Source: Peristeroidobacter soli (lineage in GTDB: Bacteria > Pseudomonadota > Gammaproteobacteria > Steroidobacterales > Steroidobacteraceae). Taken from it: DNA of 64,000 nucleotides. Shown piece by piece: positions 43,211-52,547 of this stretch (the stretch's first letter is position 1; each line of letters begins with the position of its first letter). The translations under genes and the position numbers were made by a program. The DNA lies in assembly GCF_004138485.1 (NCBI RefSeq), contig NZ_RYEV01000005.1, positions 1,040,827 to 1,104,826 on the forward strand, read 5' to 3'. The notes under the pieces were generated by a model, which had not been told where the DNA came from, did not search any database, and worked only from the letters and a program-made list of their open reading frames with translations.

Positions 43211-45949
43211 ATGGCACAGGGGATTTCGCGACGGCAGTTCATCGCGGCGAGCGCTCTGGCAACCACAGCGCTCAGCGATGCATCGAGCTCACAGGCAATG
43301 ACGCGCGGGCCGACAGCGGTTCTGACGGAGGAAACATTCGCGCAGGGGGCGTGGTGTCACTGGTTAGACGATCGCGCACCGGATGTCGCGACCGGTGTGA
43401 CCTGGGGCATGCCGTGGCCGCGTAGCAAACATTCGCCACGCACGTCGTTTTCATTGCGTGATCGCGAGGGCAAACCCGTGCCGTTGCAAACGTGGCCGCT
43501 TGCGTATTGGCCGGATGGTTCGCTGAAGTGGACGGCGCATGCGGTTGCACCGGATGTGACTTTGGCGAGCACGGCATTTCAAGTCGAGCCGGGTCAGAAA
43601 GGTCCGGCGCCCGCGGCGACGTTGAAAATCAAGCAGGATGCAGGGGCAATTGAGATCGACACGGGCGTCATCACTTGCCGGGTGCTACGGCATAGTGCGG
43701 TCTGTATCGAGTCGATCCGCCGCGGCGATAAGGAGCTGCTCGCCGGTGGGCGTTTGGTCGCGCTTCGACAGAACGCGCCGCTGGAGGAGGCGGACTCGAC
43801 CGTCAAAGTGGAAACATTCGAGTCGTTGGTCGAGTCGGCCGAGATCGAGCATCAAGGCCCGCTCCGAGCGGTAATCAAAATCACCGGTGTGCATGCACGT
43901 CCGAAGGGGCGGCGTTGGCTGCCCTTCACGCTGCGGTTGTATTTCTACGCGGGCGGTGACGATGTGCGCGTCGTTCACACCTTCGTTTTCGATGGCGAGG
44001 AATCGCGGGATTTCATCCGAGGTCTGGGCCTGCGCTTCGATGTTCCTCTGTCGGAGGCGCTTCACAATCGACACGTCCGATTCGTCGGCGAGAACGATGG
44101 TGTGTTCGGCGAGGCGGTGCGTGGTTTGACCGGCTTGCGTCGCGATCCGGGTATCGAGGCACGCCAGGCGCAGATTGCGGGGCGCGAGGTGAAGTCGATT
44201 GGTCCGAGAGTGGCGGAAGGACTGGAATTGATTCCTGCCTTCGGCGACTGGACGCTGCTGCAGCCCACGGCGGATTCGTTTCAGATCCGCAAGCGGACTG
44301 CAGCCGGCTATGCATGGCTCGACTCGAGTCGTGGGGGGCGCGCTTCTGGGTTGGGCTATCTCGGTGGGCCGAGCGGCGGTGTGGCATTCGGCATTCGTAA
44401 CTTCTGGGAGAGCCACCCGGCACAACTGGACATTCGTAAGGCCCGCACCGAGCGTGCCGAAGTCACGATGTGGCTGTGGGCGCCCGATGCGCCGCCGATG
44501 GATCTGCGTTTCTATCACGACGGTCTGGGCCAGGATACGCACGAGAAGCAGCTTCAAGGTCTGAACATCACCTATGAGGATTACGAGCCGGGCTTCGGTA
44601 CACCGGTGGGCGTTGCGCGAACCAGCGAGATGCGATTGTGGTTGCTCGAAGCGACCCCGGCTCGCGAACGTTTAGTGCAGCTCGCGGCAGCGGTGCGTGC
44701 GCCCGCCGCGATGGTCGCCGTGCCACAGACGTTGCATCGAGCGGGCGTGTTCGGCGGCACGTTTGCGCTGCCTGATCGATCCAATGCAAAACAGGCGCGC
44801 CTCGAGGAGCAGCTGGACTTCCTGTTCGATTTCTACGAGAAGCAGCGGGATCAACATAGTTGGTGCGGGTTCTGGAACTATGGCGACGTGATGCATACCT
44901 ACGATGCGGATCGTCACACCTGGCGATATGACGTTGGCGGTTATGCGTGGGACAACTCCGAGCTGTCCACGGATATCTGGCTCTGGCTCTATTTCCTGCG
45001 CACCGGGCGCGCAGATGTCTATCGATTCGCCGAGGCGATGACGCGGCATACCGGAGAAGTCGACGTTCATCACTTGGGCAAGTTCGCGCCCCTTGGGTCG
45101 CGGCACAACGTCATGCACTGGGGCTGCAGCGCCAAGCAGCTGCGCATCAGCACAGCGTTGAATCGTCGCTACTACTACTTCCTCACAGCCGATGAGCGCG
45201 TGGGCGATTTGTTGCGTGAGCAGTTGGAGGCGGCGCGCACGCTTCGGGCGGTAGTTCCCGAACGGAAGCTGCCCGAGGCCCAGGACCGTGTTGTTGAGAG
45301 TGCGGACGGCGACTATGCGCGACTCGGCTTTGGAACCGACTGGGGGTCGATTGCAGGCGCATGGCTGACGGAGTGGGAGAGAACCGGATCTCGTGAGATG
45401 CGCGATCGGCTGGTTGCGAGCATGCGATCGATCGGTTCGCAGCCGAGAGGTTTTTTTACCGGCGGTGGGCGCATGAACCTGCGGACCGGCGCGTTCGATA
45501 TATCCAATGATAGAGCGCTGAATGTTTCTCACCTCAGCGCGGCGTTTGGATTGCCGGAGGTCTGCGCGGAGTTGATCGAGTTGTTGAAGATTCCGGAGTT
45601 TGAGCGGGCGTGGGTGGAGTACTGCATGCTCTATAACGCACCTCCGGAGCAGCAGAAGGCGGTGCTGGGTGAGAGTCTCGGTGAGCTGAATCTTGGGCAG
45701 GGGCACTCGCGGCTTACTGCCTATGCCGCCAGGATCAAACGAGATCCGGCGCTCGCCAAGCGAGCGTGGGAAGAGTTTTACGCGGGGCGCGCGGGGTTTG
45801 CGCCGGATCAGCGATTTGAAACGCGGCGGATTGCCGGGCCGGCGGTGATGAACGCGGTCGATGAAGCGGCGTGGGTGTCGACCAACACGGCGGCCCAGTG
45901 GGGGCTGGCGGCGATCGAGTGCCTGGCGTTCACTGTCGACCTTGGCTGA
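43211..45949 (+). CDS. Tat-exported exo-rhamnogalacturonan-lyase-like protein (PL26/PcRGLX type)
   Basis: 912-residue protein with twin-arginine signal (SRRQFIAASALATTALS, residues 6-22). An N-terminal RIFT-type beta-barrel domain (LPLAYWPDGSLKWTAHAV) is followed by a beta-sandwich and a C-terminal (alpha/alpha) toroid. This domain order resembles PcRGLX-type exo-rhamnogalacturonan lyases; assignment rests on general pattern and on its neighbours (rhaM, GH105, GH51). Start at ATG with GAGGGGG upstream; the longer in-frame reading precedes the Tat motif and is unlikely. Confidence 0.75.
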   Translation: MAQGISRRQFIAASALATTALSDASSSQAMTRGPTAVLTEETFAQGAWCHWLDDRAPDVATGVTWGMPWPRSKHSPRTSFSLRDREGKPVPLQTWPLAYWPDGSLKWTAHAVAPDVTLASTAFQVEPGQKGPAPAATLKIKQDAGAIEIDTGVITCRVLRHSAVCIESIRRGDKELLAGGRLVALRQNAPLEEADSTVKVETFESLVESAEIEHQGPLRAVIKITGVHARPKGRRWLPFTLRLYFYAGGDDVRVVHTFVFDGEESRDFIRGLGLRFDVPLSEALHNRHVRFVGENDGVFGEAVRGLTGLRRDPGIEARQAQIAGREVKSIGPRVAEGLELIPAFGDWTLLQPTADSFQIRKRTAAGYAWLDSSRGGRASGLGYLGGPSGGVAFGIRNFWESHPAQLDIRKARTERAEVTMWLWAPDAPPMDLRFYHDGLGQDTHEKQLQGLNITYEDYEPGFGTPVGVARTSEMRLWLLEATPARERLVQLAAAVRAPAAMVAVPQTLHRAGVFGGTFALPDRSNAKQARLEEQLDFLFDFYEKQRDQHSWCGFWNYGDVMHTYDADRHTWRYDVGGYAWDNSELSTDIWLWLYFLRTGRADVYRFAEAMTRHTGEVDVHHLGKFAPLGSRHNVMHWGCSAKQLRISTALNRRYYYFLTADERVGDLLREQLEAARTLRAVVPERKLPEAQDRVVESADGDYARLGFGTDWGSIAGAWLTEWERTGSREMRDRLVASMRSIGSQPRGFFTGGGRMNLRTGAFDISNDRALNVSHLSAAFGLPEVCAELIELLKIPEFERAWVEYCMLYNAPPEQQKAVLGESLGELNLGQGHSRLTAYAARIKRDPALAKRAWEEFYAGRAGFAPDQRFETRRIAGPAVMNAVDEAAWVSTNTAAQWGLAAIECLAFTVDLG

Positions 45950-45956
45950 GCGGGTC

Positions 45957-45979
45957 GCGCCAACGCTGACGCGTGGCGC
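45957..45979. terminator. Hairpin between convergent genes
   Basis: GCGCCA-11 nt-TGGCGC directly after the lyase stop, between two converging genes. A TTCTT run follows on the plus strand; weak terminator candidate. Confidence 0.35.
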
Positions 45980-46080
45980 TTCTTCGTGGTGTCAGCAGGA
46001 TCGCGTGCTCAGCAAATGTGACGCACGCGATCCTCGCTGCCTGGACCACAGAATTTCAGACAGATCCTTGCGCAGCCGAA

Positions 46081-47364
46081 TCAGCTCTTCCGGCCGATCC
46101 TCAGCAACTGACCATCCGCCGCTTCAGTCACGACGTAGACCGCCCCATCGGGGCCTTGCTTCACGTCACGAATGCGACTGCCGCGATCCTGCAGCAGCCA
46201 CTCCTCGCCGACCACCTTGCCGTCCTGCATCTGCAGACGAACCAGCTTGGTGCTGCCCAAACCGCCGACGAACAGATTGCCTTGCCACTCGGGGAACAGG
46301 GCGCCGTCGTAGAACGTCATGCCGGAGGGAGCGATGACCGGGTCCCAGTAATAGACCGGCTGTTCCATGCCTTCCTTCGCGGTGATGCCTTCGCCGATTT
46401 TCGGGCCGGCGTATTCGATGCCGTAAGTGATGACGGGCCAGCCGTAGTTCAGACCGGCCTGCGGCTGATTCAGCTCATCGCCACCGCGCGGGCCGTGTTC
46501 GATGGTCCACAGTTTGCCCTGTGAATCGAGCGTCGCGGCCTGGACGTTGCGATGGCCGTAGGACCAGATCTCCGGCTTGGCATCGCTGCGCCCGGCGAAC
46601 GGATTGTCGCCCGGTACGCTGCCATCGGGATTGAGGCGCACGACCTTGCCGAAGTGGCTGTTCAGATCCTGCGCGTGCACGCGTGTTTCAGGGAGCGAGC
46701 GCTCGCCGAGCGTCAGGAACAATTTGCCATCGGGCGCGAACACGATGCGCGAACCGAAGTGCAGTTTCGAATCCCAGGTCGGCATCTGGCGGAAGATCAC
46801 CTTGACGCTCTCGACGGTGCTTTCGTCCGCCGACAGCACGCCCTTGGCGAGCGCGGTGCCGTTGCCGCCGTCACGCGGTTCGGCGTAGCTCCAATAGAGG
46901 GTGCGATTGGTTGCGAATTGGGGATCGAGGGCCACGTCGAGCAGACCGCCCTGGCCTTCGAAATAAACTTTGGGCAGACCTTTCAACGGTGCCGACACCT
47001 TGCCGTCCTTGCCGACGATGCGCAGGTTGCCCTGGCGCTCGGTGACCAGGATGCGCTGATCCGGCAGGAATTCGAACGACCAGGCGCCGTTCAAATCCTT
47101 CGCGACCACGGAGATATCCAGCGGGAACTCGCTCTTGATGGCGGGCGCGCGCGTCTGACCGGCGAACGCGGGCTTGAAGTCCGTGCCATTCGGCGGCCGC
47201 GTCTCCAGTGGTGATCCCGGCGTGATGGGTGGTGAGGCCAATGCAGCAGGGGCATTCGCATCCGCCGCGGGCGGCGCCGCTTCGCGTGAGCAGGCGGCAC
47301 ACAGAGCCAACAGCGACAAGATGGCCGCCTTCAGCAGCGATGAATGCTTATACGTCTGATGCAT
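46081..47364 (-). CDS. PQQ-dependent aldose sugar dehydrogenase-like lipoprotein
   Basis: 427 residues with a lipoprotein signal (LLALCAAC). Six-bladed propeller of the soluble glucose dehydrogenase/YliI group: GAWSFEFLPDQRILVTERQG, GLLDVALDPQFATNRTLYWSY, FGSRIVFAPDGKLFLTLGER, SYGHRNVQAATLDSQGKLW and EHGPRGGDELN, which are the PQQ- and calcium-contact regions. Periplasmic oxidation of aldoses with PQQ is expected. Start at ATG giving MHQTYKHSS; only 40 bp separate it from the divergent gene. Confidence 0.88.
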   Translation of the reverse strand: MHQTYKHSSLLKAAILSLLALCAACSREAAPPAADANAPAALASPPITPGSPLETRPPNGTDFKPAFAGQTRAPAIKSEFPLDISVVAKDLNGAWSFEFLPDQRILVTERQGNLRIVGKDGKVSAPLKGLPKVYFEGQGGLLDVALDPQFATNRTLYWSYAEPRDGGNGTALAKGVLSADESTVESVKVIFRQMPTWDSKLHFGSRIVFAPDGKLFLTLGERSLPETRVHAQDLNSHFGKVVRLNPDGSVPGDNPFAGRSDAKPEIWSYGHRNVQAATLDSQGKLWTIEHGPRGGDELNQPQAGLNYGWPVITYGIEYAGPKIGEGITAKEGMEQPVYYWDPVIAPSGMTFYDGALFPEWQGNLFVGGLGSTKLVRLQMQDGKVVGEEWLLQDRGSRIRDVKQGPDGAVYVVTEAADGQLLRIGRKS

Positions 47365-47404
47365 ACGTTGTCTCGCGATGTCTCGTTGGTTGAAGGGGGT
47401 GATC

Positions 47405-49561
47405 ATGTTGCGGAGTATATGCGTTATCCTCCGCGCGATGAGCGCCTCCACCGTCGGATCGCTGCCCAAAGCCTGGGTATACAGAACACCGCTATACGCC
47501 GTCACTGTGATCGTCGGCGCGTGTCTGTTGTTCCTCGTTCAACCACTGATCGCGAAAATAATCCTGCCCTGGTTCGGCGGTACCTCCGCGGTGTGGAGCG
47601 CGGCCCTGGTGTTTTTTCAGGCCTGCGTGCTCGGCGGTTATAGCTACGCGCACTGGCTCACGACGCACATTTCGCCACGGCGGCAAAGTCTGATTCACGG
47701 CACGTTGCTGATCGTCAGCTGCCTGATGATGCCCATTCTGCCGTCGGAGTCCTTTCGACCCGAGGGCGGCGGCGATCCCGCGCTACAGATCCTGTTGCTG
47801 CTGACGGTGACCGTGGGTCTGCCGTCGTTGATGCTGAGCGCGACCAGTCCCTTGCTACAGGTCTGGTACATGCGTCGGACCGGCAGTGAGCCGCCGTATT
47901 GGTTGTTCGCCTGGTCCAACGCGGGCTCGCTGTTGGCGTTGCTCAGTTTTCCGTTGTTGCTGGAGCCGGCATTCAGTTCACGCGCGCTGGCGTTGGGATG
48001 GAGTGCGTTGTTCGTCGTGTTCGCGGCACTCTGCGCGGGCCTGGCGTTTCTCAACAGTAAGCAAACCGTTTCCCAAGCGGCGGACGTGACTGAGCCCGAG
48101 TTTGAGTCGAAGGCAGTCGCGCCGACGGTATGGCGCATGATGGTGTGGCTGTTACTGTCGGCATGTGCATCCGGCTTGCTCGTCACGGTTTCGGCAAATC
48201 TCAGTGCCAACGTCGCGCCCATTCCGCTGCTGTGGGTGGTGCCGCTCGCGCTGTACCTGTCGACGTTCATCCTGGCGTTTGGAAATCACCGGTTCTATCA
48301 CCCGACCTGGTTCTTTCCGCTGGTGGCGCTGTCGCTCGGGGGGCTGGCGTATCTGTATATCAATCGGCTGGAGAACTGGCCGATTCAATACGTGGTGCCG
48401 GGCTATCTGTTGAGCCTGTTCGTCATCTGCATGGCCTGTCATGGCGAGCTGGTGATGCGTCGACCCGCGGGGCGTTATCTCACGCGGTTCTATCTGGTGA
48501 TTTCCCTGGGCGGTGTGGTGGGGGGCGCGTTCGTCGGCTTGATCGCGCCCGTGATCTTCAAAACGTACGTCGAGTTTCCGTTGCTGGTGGTGTTGATCGC
48601 CGAGCTCTATGTGATCCTGCAATGGTACCGACGCGGCGCGCGACGCACGCAGTGGCTGTTTCGTGTGGTGATGATTCTCGGCGTGCTCACGCTGATGGGC
48701 GAGCTGCTGCGCTCGGAGTACCAGGAACGCCGGCTGAGCGTGCTGGTGCAAAGAAACTTCTATGGCGTGCTGAGCGTGCAGGATGATCCGACTAGTTTCG
48801 AGCTGGCGCGCCGCTATTTGATCCACGGCACGATCAGTCATGGCTACCAGTACTTGCACGAGGAACTTCGCCGCCTGCCATCCTCGTATTTCTCCAAGCA
48901 TTCCGGCGCCGGGCTCGCATTGGCGGCGCTGCAGTCCGAGGGGCCGGTGCGGATGGGGGTCGTGGGCCTGGGCGTGGGCGTGATGTCGGGCTATGTGAGA
49001 GAGGGCGACTACGCGCGCTTCTATGAGATCAATCCAGCCGTCGTCGACATCGCGGACTCGTACTTCACGTTCTTGCCCGCGGCAAGGAAGGCTGGCGATG
49101 TGGACGTGCTGCTCGGCGATGCGCGGTTGACGCTGGAGAGTCAGTCACCTCAAGGGTTCGATCTGTTGGCCATCGACGCATTCTCGAGCGACGCCATTCC
49201 GACGCATCTGCTGACGCACGAGGCGTTCGAGCTGTACTTCAAGCATCTGCAGCCGGGCGGCGTGCTGGCCGTGCACATCTCGAATCGATACATCGATCTG
49301 GTGCCAGTGTGCGCAAGATCCGCTGAGCATGTGAATCGATCGGCGCGAGTGGTCCGCAGTATCAGCGATGGCACCTACGACACCAGCATCTGGGTGCTGG
49401 TGACCTCGAATCAGCCGTTGTTGGCGCGGCCCGAATTCCAAAACGCCACTACGTACGAGGCGACGGCGGCGCCGTCATTCGACGGTTGGACGGATCAATA
49501 CAGCAGCGTCTGGCCGCTGATGCGTCTTCGAGGCACGGCGCACGCCGCCGAGGCTAAGTAG
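47405..49561 (+). CDS. Membrane-fused spermidine-synthase-like protein
   Basis: 718 residues. The N-terminal half carries about ten hydrophobic segments (LYAVTVIVGACLLFLVQPLI, FGGTSAVWSAALVFFQACVL). The C-terminal part (about 490-690) is a Rossmann methyltransferase/aminopropyltransferase fold (MGVVGLGVGVMSGYVREGD, YEINPAVVDIA, VLLGDARLTLES, FDLLAIDAFSSDAIPTHLLT). Some canonical spermidine-synthase residues seem absent, so polyamine synthesis is not certain. Start at ATG 47405 with AAGGGGG upstream. Its 3' end overlaps the next convergent gene by 8 bp. Confidence 0.83.
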   Translation: MLRSICVILRAMSASTVGSLPKAWVYRTPLYAVTVIVGACLLFLVQPLIAKIILPWFGGTSAVWSAALVFFQACVLGGYSYAHWLTTHISPRRQSLIHGTLLIVSCLMMPILPSESFRPEGGGDPALQILLLLTVTVGLPSLMLSATSPLLQVWYMRRTGSEPPYWLFAWSNAGSLLALLSFPLLLEPAFSSRALALGWSALFVVFAALCAGLAFLNSKQTVSQAADVTEPEFESKAVAPTVWRMMVWLLLSACASGLLVTVSANLSANVAPIPLLWVVPLALYLSTFILAFGNHRFYHPTWFFPLVALSLGGLAYLYINRLENWPIQYVVPGYLLSLFVICMACHGELVMRRPAGRYLTRFYLVISLGGVVGGAFVGLIAPVIFKTYVEFPLLVVLIAELYVILQWYRRGARRTQWLFRVVMILGVLTLMGELLRSEYQERRLSVLVQRNFYGVLSVQDDPTSFELARRYLIHGTISHGYQYLHEELRRLPSSYFSKHSGAGLALAALQSEGPVRMGVVGLGVGVMSGYVREGDYARFYEINPAVVDIADSYFTFLPAARKAGDVDVLLGDARLTLESQSPQGFDLLAIDAFSSDAIPTHLLTHEAFELYFKHLQPGGVLAVHISNRYIDLVPVCARSAEHVNRSARVVRSISDGTYDTSIWVLVTSNQPLLARPEFQNATTYEATAAPSFDGWTDQYSSVWPLMRLRGTAHAAEAK

Positions 49562-50564
49562 GCTCGCGCACCGGGTTGGGAGTAGGGCGGCTGTCCATGC
49601 GGACGGCGTTACGCAGCGAGTCCAGCAGGCGTTGCCACGAAGTGCGGCGACGAGTCTGTGCCGGCAACCCGAGCCGATCGCGCATGGCGCCGAAGATCGC
49701 GTCGGGCACGCTGATGCGACAGGCCTTCTCCAGGCCTTGGAAACCGGGCGAGGAATTGGCCTCGCAGATCCGATAGCCATCGGCGTCGAGCAGTATGTCG
49801 ACGCCGGCGACATCCAGGCCCAGAGTATTCGCGACACGAACGGCGAGCTCGGCCATTTCCGGCGGCGGCTCGAACGCCGAGCCCACACCGCCCAACGAGA
49901 TGTTCGACTTGAAGCTGCCGTCCGTGGAGCGGCGTTCCATCGCGGCGATGGCCCGACCGTTGACCACGAGCACGCGCACGTCGCGGCCGTGGCTCGCCTT
50001 CACATACTCCTGGAAGATGAAGTCCGCGCTCGACTGCGCGCCATCGAGCAGCGTCGCGAGATCGTTGAACTGTTCGCGATTCGCACACAGGAACACGCCG
50101 TTGCCGCGAGTACCGCGCAAAGTTTTCACGACCACTGGGAAGCCCAGCTCGCGCTCGATCACGTTCACATCGACCGGGAATTTACCCAGGATGGTTTTTG
50201 GAATCGGAATGCCGGCGCCGGACAGGATTTGCAAAGTTTGCAGCTTGTCGGCCACGGCTTCGACCGCGGCCGGGCTGTTCACCATCGCGATGCCCTGGCG
50301 CTCGAAATGCCGAAGCACCGCCAGGGTGAAATAGCTGGTCTCGCTGCCGGTGCGCGGAATGATCAGGTCGGGCTTGGGCAGCTTGCGACCTTGATAAACC
50401 GCGGACCAGCCCTCGGTCGAATCGACGATGAGCTCGAAATCACGGGGATTGAGCACGTCGAGACGAATGCCCGCCTGCACGGCCGACTGCTGGAAGCGGA
50501 AGACTTCCGCTGCTTCGGGAACGTCGCGACGAAGTTCCCGATGAAAGAGAAGCCAGCAATGCAT
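49554..50564 (-). CDS. RimK-like ATP-grasp ligase
   Basis: 336 residues. ATP-grasp signatures: PKTILGKFPVDVNVIERELG, FPVVVKTLRGTRGNGVFLC, IFQEYVKASHGRDVRVLVV and the metal/ATP site GVDILLDADGYRICEANSSPGF. RimK relatives add glutamate to ribosomal protein S6 or make other amide bonds; this protein lacks an obvious fused protease domain. The substrate is unknown. Confidence 0.87.
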   Translation of the reverse strand: MHCWLLFHRELRRDVPEAAEVFRFQQSAVQAGIRLDVLNPRDFELIVDSTEGWSAVYQGRKLPKPDLIIPRTGSETSYFTLAVLRHFERQGIAMVNSPAAVEAVADKLQTLQILSGAGIPIPKTILGKFPVDVNVIERELGFPVVVKTLRGTRGNGVFLCANREQFNDLATLLDGAQSSADFIFQEYVKASHGRDVRVLVVNGRAIAAMERRSTDGSFKSNISLGGVGSAFEPPPEMAELAVRVANTLGLDVAGVDILLDADGYRICEANSSPGFQGLEKACRISVPDAIFGAMRDRLGLPAQTRRRTSWQRLLDSLRNAVRMDSRPTPNPVREPT

Positions 50565-50639
50565 GCAACGGTCCTCGTCGTTGAGGTGAATAAACTCGCA
50601 TGCTGCCCGCGCAGGCGTGGCGTGTCCATTTCAGAGTGG

Positions 50640-51293
50640 TTACAGATTCCGCGTCTCGCCGACGACGCGCAGACTGTTGATCACGTCGCGCACGCCGGAC
50701 AGGTGTTCGATCAAATCCTCGGCGTGCCGCTTCTGCATGCGAGAGCTGACGGTGCCGGTCAGCGTCACTTCGCGATCCTGCACGGTCACTTCGATGTCGC
50801 TGGCATCGATGTGATGATCGTCGGTGAGGCACTGGCACACATCCTCTTTGATGCGCTCATCGGAGCGACGATAGCCGCGCGGCCCCATACCGCTGAACGG
50901 GCCGCGATGCGCCAGTTCGCCGAGCTGCTCGTTATTGGCCTCGCCTCGCCATTGGGTCATCGGCAGTCCGGCCTTGGAGCCGAAATAATCGGAGTCGTAG
51001 ATGGAGCCGGCCCGCGTGAGAGGACGATCGCCGTAAAAGGGATTGCTGCTCGAGCCGCCGTACTCGACGTCACGCCGTTGATTGGCGAAGCGTCCGTAAC
51101 CCGCGCCGCTATATGAGTTCTCCCAGCGATCGTTGTAGCTGCGGCGCTCGTCGTCGAAATCCCGGTAGACGTCCGCGCCGTAACGGGCGTCGGCTTCCTC
51201 GTGCCAGGATTCGCGCGACAGCGGATCCAGCGGATAGCGGGTGCGCTCGTCTCGATGACGATGGCCGCCGCGAAAGAAGTCTTTCAATGCCAT
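50640..51293 (-). CDS. BON-domain protein with a disordered N-terminus
   Basis: 217 residues. The first 140 are polar and rich in Arg, Asp, Tyr, Gly and Ser (for example GGSSSNPFYGDRPLTRAGS), with no signal peptide. Residues about 145-212 form a BON domain (IKEDVCQCLTDDHHIDASDI, VTVQDREVTLTGTVSSRMQK, DVINSLRVV). Such proteins often respond to osmotic or envelope stress. Cellular location is unclear. Confidence 0.85.
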   Translation of the reverse strand: MALKDFFRGGHRHRDERTRYPLDPLSRESWHEEADARYGADVYRDFDDERRSYNDRWENSYSGAGYGRFANQRRDVEYGGSSSNPFYGDRPLTRAGSIYDSDYFGSKAGLPMTQWRGEANNEQLGELAHRGPFSGMGPRGYRRSDERIKEDVCQCLTDDHHIDASDIEVTVQDREVTLTGTVSSRMQKRHAEDLIEHLSGVRDVINSLRVVGETRNL

Positions 51294-51374
51294 GGTGATG
51301 TCCTCGCGCTTCGGTGATTTCCCGACGGCTACGCAACGGCGCGCCGCTCAGCAAGGAACAAACGGGTTGGCGTT

Positions 51375-52547
51375 TCAGCGGTTCCCTGCGGAATGGCGCA
51401 GCAGTACCTGATCGTAGATTTCTTTCAGTCGAGCGGCGCTCACTCGCTCATCGAAGTTGCGCACGACGTGCTCGCGGCCCCGGGCAGCTTGTGTGCGAAG
51501 GGCGTCGACGTTGGCGAGTGCCGTGGCCATCGTTGCGCTGAGTGCGGCGACAGAGTCTTCGCTGGTGAACGCCAGATAGGGCTCGGCACCGTTCGACTCA
51601 TAGGCCTTCAAGCGATTGGTCAGCACCGGCACGCCGCAGGCGAGACTTTCCAGGAACGTGACCGGAAACGCGTCCATGTGAGGGAAGTTCACTGAGAAGT
51701 CCGCAGCGACGAACAAGCCCGGCTGCTGCTCATAGGGCATGCCGCCAACCCAACGCACGCGCGCTGCGATGCCGAGCGCTTCGGTCTGCTGTCGTAGGGC
51801 GCTGAGCGATGTGCCGACGCTGTGGCCGAAGGTTCGCATGATCAGATAGGAGCGCTCGCGAGCGGCGGCAGGCATGGCCGCGAACGCGGCAATGATCTCG
51901 CCCGGTCGATAGACGGCACCGAGCTGTCGCGCTGACAGAAAGACGCGGGCATCGGGCTCGATCTGCCATTGCTGGCGCCACCGCGCCCGCTCCTTGGCTA
52001 ACTCAGGATGAAACAGCTGCGTGTCGATGCCGATCGGCAGCGTTACGGCGGGCACGCGAGTGCCGGCCAGCACATTCGCAGTGGCGGCGCTGTCATCGGC
52101 ATCGACGATGAGCAGATCCAGCTCGCGAAGGGCGGCACCGATGCGTTGCCGTGCCCGATCGTCCGGCGCCGCCTGGGCCGGCACGTTCAGATCGCTGCCC
52201 CAGGCGGTTGCAATCAACGGACGACCGCCCGCGAGACTCACATCGAGCACGCGTTCGTCCATCCATTGCACGTGACACAGATCCGCGGCGACCGAGCGCA
52301 ACAGGGGTTCGAGACGTCGCTTGTGGAGAAACGATAGCGCCTGTGTGGTCAGCAGTCCGTCGAGCCGGCGCAGGCGCCGGGGATAGTTGCGCTGGTCGAC
52401 GCCGGGTATCGGCAGCGACCGCGCGCCGCCATGCTCGATCAGCGTCACCTTGCAGCCAGCCAGCTGCATCAGCCGCAGATATCGTCGGCAATGAATGTGC
52501 ATCTGGCCGCCTTGCCCGAAGGGGGCGGCAAACAGGATGACTTTCAC
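51375..52547 (-). CDS. Glycosyltransferase family 4 protein
   Basis: 390-residue GT-B glycosyltransferase: N-terminal FAAPFGQGGQMHIHCRRYL, then PIGIDTQLFHP, ARQLGAVYRPGEIIAAF, and an EX7E-like end SVNFPHMDAFPVTFLESLACGVPVLTN, in which the first acidic residue is Asp. Its start overlaps the stop of the DegT-type gene by 4 bp (ATGA), so the two are co-translated. Part of a surface-glycan set. Confidence 0.87.
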   Translation of the reverse strand: MKVILFAAPFGQGGQMHIHCRRYLRLMQLAGCKVTLIEHGGARSLPIPGVDQRNYPRRLRRLDGLLTTQALSFLHKRRLEPLLRSVAADLCHVQWMDERVLDVSLAGGRPLIATAWGSDLNVPAQAAPDDRARQRIGAALRELDLLIVDADDSAATANVLAGTRVPAVTLPIGIDTQLFHPELAKERARWRQQWQIEPDARVFLSARQLGAVYRPGEIIAAFAAMPAAARERSYLIMRTFGHSVGTSLSALRQQTEALGIAARVRWVGGMPYEQQPGLFVAADFSVNFPHMDAFPVTFLESLACGVPVLTNRLKAYESNGAEPYLAFTSEDSVAALSATMATALANVDALRTQAARGREHVVRNFDERVSAARLKEIYDQVLLRHSAGNR

